A DNA stretch of 64,000 nt from Limimaricola sp027213785 (lineage in GTDB: Bacteria > Pseudomonadota > Alphaproteobacteria > Rhodobacterales > Rhodobacteraceae). Below, piece after piece: positions 60,632-64,000 of the stretch. Both the position numbers and the translations under genes were made by a program. The stretch lies in contig NZ_CP193755.1 in assembly GCF_050847355.1 (NCBI RefSeq), forward strand, positions 2,728,001 through 2,792,000, in the 5' to 3' direction. The stretch's first letter is position 1. Each line of letters opens with the position of its first letter. A model generated the notes under the pieces. It saw only the letters and a program-made list of their open reading frames with translations. It was not told the DNA's origin and did not search any database.

Positions 60632-61351
60632 TCACCGCCAGTCCCCGAGCGTGGTCTGCCAAAGCGTCAGGGCCGCGACCGCCGCGGTGTCGGCGCGCAG
60701 GATGCGCGGCCCGAGGCTGACGGGATGCGCCCCCTCCAGCCCGCGCAGCCGCGCCCGCTCCTTGTCCGAGAACCCGCCCTCGGGTCCGATCAGAACCGCC
60801 CATGGCCCCGGGGCGTCGGGCAACCGCCCGCTTTCCCCCACCAGCGTCTCGTCGCAGAACATCAGCCTGCGCGCCCCGGGCCAGCCGTCGAGCAGACGCG
60901 CCAGCTTCACCGGCTCGGCCACCTGCGGCACATAGGTGCCGCCGCATTGTTCGGCCGCTTCGACGGCATGGGCCTGCAGCCGGTCGACCCGCACCCGCTC
61001 GGAATTGGTGAACTCGGTCAGCACCGGTAGGATTCGCGCCGCCCCCATCTCGGCCGCCTTCTCGACGATGAAGTCGGTGCGCGCCTTCTTGATCGGCGCG
61101 AAGCACAGCCAGAGATCGGGCGGCGGCATGAACGGCTTGGTCTTCGCGCCGATCTCCAGCGTGCCGCCGCGCTTGCCGGCCTGCGCGATGGTGGCGTCGA
61201 ACTCGCCCGAGTGCCCGTCGAAGACGGAAATGACGCTGCCGGCGGGCAGGCGCATCACCCCTGAGAGGTAATGCGCCTGCGCCGCCTCCAGCGGAACGGT
61301 TTGCCCTTCGGCCAGAGGGTGATCTACAAACAGCCGGACCTTGGATGCCAT
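60632..61351 (-). CDS. rsmE: 16S rRNA (uracil(1498)-N(3))-methyltransferase
   Basis: The 239-residue protein has an N-terminal PUA-like region (MASKVRLFVDHPLAEGQTV, AHYLSGVMRLPAGSVISVFD) and a C-terminal SPOUT knot domain with KKARTDFIVEKAAEMGAARI, AVLIGPEGGFSDKERARL and the signature SLGPRILRADTAAVAALTL. It methylates U1498 of 16S rRNA. The start at 61351 is chosen over an ATG four codons upstream, but neither has a strong ribosome-binding site. It starts only 12 bases from the divergent ubiA start. Confidence 0.94.
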   Translation of the reverse strand: MASKVRLFVDHPLAEGQTVPLEAAQAHYLSGVMRLPAGSVISVFDGHSGEFDATIAQAGKRGGTLEIGAKTKPFMPPPDLWLCFAPIKKARTDFIVEKAAEMGAARILPVLTEFTNSERVRVDRLQAHAVEAAEQCGGTYVPQVAEPVKLARLLDGWPGARRLMFCDETLVGESGRLPDAPGPWAVLIGPEGGFSDKERARLRGLEGAHPVSLGPRILRADTAAVAALTLWQTTLGDWR

Positions 61352-61363
61352 GGGGCGGACCAT

Positions 61364-62332
61364 ATGAAAGCGGCGGATCGGATGCCAGAGGCCGAAGAGG
61401 GCAGCGTCGCGGATGCGCCGCGCGGCAATTGGGTCGATCGCCTCGCGCCGCGCCGCACCCGCCCCTATCTGCGGCTGAGCCGCGCCGACCGGCCGATCGG
61501 CACCTGGCTGCTGCTGCTGCCCTGCTGGTGGGGGCTGCTGCTGGCGGCGCTCGCGACGGACGGCTTCGGGATCGAGGGCGCGTGGATCGCCATCGGCTGC
61601 GCGCTGGGCGCCTTCCTGATGCGCGGCGCGGGCTGCACCTGGAACGACGTGACCGACCGGCATATCGACGGCTCGGTCGCGCGCACCCGCTCTCGCCCGA
61701 TCCCGTCGGGACAGGTGCGGGTGGTGCAGGCGCTGATCTGGATGGCAACGCAGACGCTGGTGTCGCTGGTGATTCTGCTCACCTTCGACTGGGCCGCGAT
61801 CTGGCTCGGCGTCGCCTCGCTGGTGCCGGTGGCGATCTATCCCTTCGCCAAGCGCTTCACCTGGTGGCCGCAGGTATTCCTGGGCCTCGCCTTCAACTGG
61901 GGCGCGCTTCTGGCCTGGGCGGCGCTCACCGGGTCGCTGTCATGGGCGCCGGTGGCGCTCTACCTATCGGGCATCGCCTGGACGCTGTTCTACGACACGA
62001 TCTACGCGCATCAGGATGCCGAGGACGACGCGCTGATCGGCGTGAAATCGACCGCCCGCCTGTTCGGCGACCGCTCCCGGATCTGGCTGCGCGGCTTTCT
62101 GGTGGCCACGGTGCTGCTGATGGGGCTCGCGGTGCTGCTGGCCGCGCGGGACCGGTCGGTGCTGTCGCTGGTGGTGGCGCTGGGCGGGCCTTGGGCGATG
62201 GGCTGGCACATGGTCTGGCAGCTGTCGCGCTTCGACCCTGCCGACAATGCCGGGCTGCTGCGGCTGTTCCGTTCGAACCGCGATGCCGGGCTCCTGCCCG
62301 TGCTGTTTTCCGCCGCCGCGCTGGCGCTGTGA
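61364..62332 (+). CDS. ubiA: 4-hydroxybenzoate polyprenyltransferase
   Basis: The 322-residue membrane prenyltransferase has a polar N-terminus and then about eight membrane helices. The two Asp-rich motifs are present: GAGCTWNDVTDRHIDGSVAR, with NDxxDxxxD, and DTIYAHQDAEDDALIGVKST. It attaches the polyprenyl tail to 4-hydroxybenzoate in ubiquinone synthesis at the inner membrane. The ATG at 61364 is chosen; another at 61382 (MPEAEEGS) is possible. It is divergent from rsmE with an unusually short gap. Confidence 0.95.
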   Translation: MKAADRMPEAEEGSVADAPRGNWVDRLAPRRTRPYLRLSRADRPIGTWLLLLPCWWGLLLAALATDGFGIEGAWIAIGCALGAFLMRGAGCTWNDVTDRHIDGSVARTRSRPIPSGQVRVVQALIWMATQTLVSLVILLTFDWAAIWLGVASLVPVAIYPFAKRFTWWPQVFLGLAFNWGALLAWAALTGSLSWAPVALYLSGIAWTLFYDTIYAHQDAEDDALIGVKSTARLFGDRSRIWLRGFLVATVLLMGLAVLLAARDRSVLSLVVALGGPWAMGWHMVWQLSRFDPADNAGLLRLFRSNRDAGLLPVLFSAAALAL

Positions 62333-62390
62333 TTGATCTGGCATCCCCTGCGCTCTAGAAGGCGCGGGCCGCCACAGACCCGGACCCCAG

Positions 62391-64000
62391 ATGCGCCTCC
62401 CTCCGATCGCCGCCGTCATTTCCGCCTTCGCCCTCGCCGGCGGAGTCTCGGTCATCGCCGCGCGCACCGCCGTCGCCGTGGTCGAGGATGTCTCGGCCAG
62501 CGAGGTCCGCGCCGCGCTCGCCGCGCAAGGTTACGACTGGGCCAGCGTGCAGGCCGACGGGCTGCAGGTGGTGATCGAAGGCGCCGCCCCGACCGAGGCG
62601 ATCCGGTTCCGGGCGATGTCGGCGGCGGGCGGCGTGGTCGATGCGAGCCGGGTGATCGACAACATGCGGGTGGTCGAGGCCGAGACGCCGCCGCCGCCCG
62701 ATTTCGCGGTCGAGATCCTGCGCAACGACAGCGGCGTGTCGCTGATCGGCCTGATCCCGGCCGGTACCGACCGCGCGGCGCTGATCGCCGAGATGGAGCG
62801 CGCCGCCGACGGGCTGCCGGTGACGGACCTGCTCGACGTCGCGGACCACCCGGTGCCCGAGCACTGGGCCTCGGCGCTGCGCTATGCGGGCCGGGCGCTG
62901 CAGACGCTGCCGCATTCCAAGCTCTCGGTGCGGCCCGGCCGGGTCCGGGTCGAGGCGATCTCGGAAAGCCCCGAGGCGCAGCGCAAGCTGGAGAGCGAGC
63001 TGGCGCGGCTCAAGCCCGACACCGTGCGCCTGGCGCTGCGGATCTCGGCGCCCCGCCCGGTGATCACCCCCTTCACCGCCCGTTTCGTGATCGACGAGGA
63101 CGGCGCCCGCTTCGACGCCTGCTCGGCCGACACCGCCGAAGCCCAGGCTGCCATCATCGCCGCCGCCGAGGCGGCCGGTGCCAAGGGCGAGATCGACTGT
63201 ATCCTCGGGCTGGGCGTGCCCTCGGATGAATGGGGCGAGGCGGTCTCGCGCGCCATCGCCGCGCTGGCCGAGATCGGCGGCGGCAGCGTCACCTTCTCGG
63301 ATGCCGACGTCTCGCTGGTCGCGGCGCAGGGCACCGATGCCGCCGCTTTCGACCGCGCGGCGGCGCAGCTCGAAACCGAGCTGCCCGATTTCTTCGCGCT
63401 CGAGGCGGTGCTGCCGGAGGCGCCCGAGGCGCGTCCCGAAGGCGCCCCCGAATTCAACGCCATCCTCGCCGAGGACGGGGCGCTGCGGCTGAGCGGCCGG
63501 TTGCCCGACCAGCTGGCCAGCACCACGGTCGAGAACTTCGCCCGGGCCCGCTTTGGCGGCGACGGCCTCGCCGTAGCGACGCGGGTGACCGATGGGCTGC
63601 CGGGCGACTGGTCGGTGCGGGTACTGACCGGTCTCGACGCGCTGTCGCTTCTCTCCGAGGGCCGCCTCGCCGTCGGCCCGGACAATGTCGCGGTCAGCGG
63701 GCTGACCGGCCGCAAGAGCGCCGCCGCCGACATCGCCGGGCTGATGGCCGAGAAGCTCGGCCAGGGCGCCAAGTACGACATCGACGTGAGCTATCGCGAA
63801 GAGCTCGACCCGATCGCCGGCCTGCCCTCGCCCGAGGAATGCCTGCGCCAGATCGCCTTCGTGACCGCCGATACCAAGATCACCTTCGACGCGGGATCGG
63901 CCTCGATCACCGCCGAGGCGCGCCCGGTGATCGACGACATCGCCGAGATCGTGCGCCGCTGCCCGGAGCTCGAGATCGAGGTGGCGGGCTATACCGACAG
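62391..64000 (+). CDS. OmpA-family protein with signal peptide (3' truncated by window)
   Basis: The frame is open from ATG 62391 to the window end (536 whole codons). A signal peptide (IAAVISAFALAGGVSVIAA) leads to a long region rich in Ala/Glu. This region probably contains BON-like repeats, for example SASEVRAALAAQGYDWASV and LRLSGRLPDQLASTTVENFA. The last visible part, TADTKITFDAGSASITAEA to EIEVAGYTDS, is the start of an OmpA-like peptidoglycan-binding domain. It likely tethers the outer membrane or periplasmic structures to peptidoglycan. The C-terminus lies outside the window. Confidence 0.85.
   Translation, partial: MRLPPIAAVISAFALAGGVSVIAARTAVAVVEDVSASEVRAALAAQGYDWASVQADGLQVVIEGAAPTEAIRFRAMSAAGGVVDASRVIDNMRVVEAETPPPPDFAVEILRNDSGVSLIGLIPAGTDRAALIAEMERAADGLPVTDLLDVADHPVPEHWASALRYAGRALQTLPHSKLSVRPGRVRVEAISESPEAQRKLESELARLKPDTVRLALRISAPRPVITPFTARFVIDEDGARFDACSADTAEAQAAIIAAAEAAGAKGEIDCILGLGVPSDEWGEAVSRAIAALAEIGGGSVTFSDADVSLVAAQGTDAAAFDRAAAQLETELPDFFALEAVLPEAPEARPEGAPEFNAILAEDGALRLSGRLPDQLASTTVENFARARFGGDGLAVATRVTDGLPGDWSVRVLTGLDALSLLSEGRLAVGPDNVAVSGLTGRKSAAADIAGLMAEKLGQGAKYDIDVSYREELDPIAGLPSPEECLRQIAFVTADTKITFDAGSASITAEARPVIDDIAEIVRRCPELEIEVAGYTD

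Overview
The window is dense, high-GC chromosomal DNA of an alphaproteobacterium, most likely family Rhodobacteraceae (Roseobacter/Paracoccus-like). Supporting signs are the PEP carboxykinase-ChvI/ChvG-HprK-RapZ-EIIA-HPr cluster, a membrane-anchored cytochrome c552 that begins like Paracoccus CycM, the TrcR/DUF1013 regulator, a kinase-domain-only HprK, a DacA-like carboxypeptidase with a SPOR tail, and many families typical of this group (DUF2125, DUF2189, DUF2270, DUF6473). The species cannot be named from the sequence alone. I see no tRNA, rRNA, insertion sequence, prophage or CRISPR array; the one RNA gene recognised is the 4.5S signal recognition particle RNA.

Layout. 1-5.7 kb: the end of an M23 peptidase, a stator-like MotA/ExbB protein paired with a long coiled-coil OmpA-domain protein, ChaC and a DUF2125 protein. 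5.7-8.7 kb: hisC-tyrC-extensin-like operon on the minus strand. 8.7-18.1 kb: ribosomal protein S4 with its own promoter and structured leader, an LpxR-like protein, a CoA transferase, an aldo/keto reductase, a GH13 glucosidase and a P460-type cytochrome. 17.2-21 kb: haem genes hemC, hemE and hemF. 21-26.3 kb: lipoprotein, SDR, RsmC-like methyltransferase, ClpS, HAD hydrolase, D,D-carboxypeptidase. 26.3-26.7 kb is a gene-free stretch. 26.7-32.5 kb: yejABEF peptide importer. 32.6-36.6 kb: cytochrome c552, pheA, SRPBCC protein, nudC, HAD phosphatase.

36.7-41.3 kb: ffs, a possible micro-ORF with tandem hairpins, then rsgA, a DUF202 gene, dnaX, ebfC and recR, ending in a clear hairpin. 41.4-44.5 kb: PACE efflux protein, trcR, RNase T2, alpha/beta hydrolase. 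44.6-51.1 kb: pckA facing away from the chvI-chvG-hprK-rapZ-EIIA-ptsH operon. In this operon the junctions from chvG to ptsH are 4-base overlaps, coupling an envelope two-component system to a regulatory (non-sugar) phosphotransferase branch, next to the gluconeogenic enzyme. 51.1-55.2 kb: 3-hydroxybutyryl-CoA dehydrogenase, a DUF6473 protein and a chrB-chrA chromate resistance pair. 55.3-58.5 kb: pyrB, a dihydroorotase homologue lacking metal ligands, plsY and a TM2 protein. 58.6-64 kb: gshA, an unknown membrane protein, rsmE, ubiA, and an OmpA-family protein that runs off the window.

Most of the window is housekeeping. The points most worth a second look are regulatory: twin 21-bp-spaced repeats upstream of pckA, a micro-ORF with tandem hairpins before rsgA, the structured rpsD leader, and the hprK start, for which no ATG, GTG or TTG is available.
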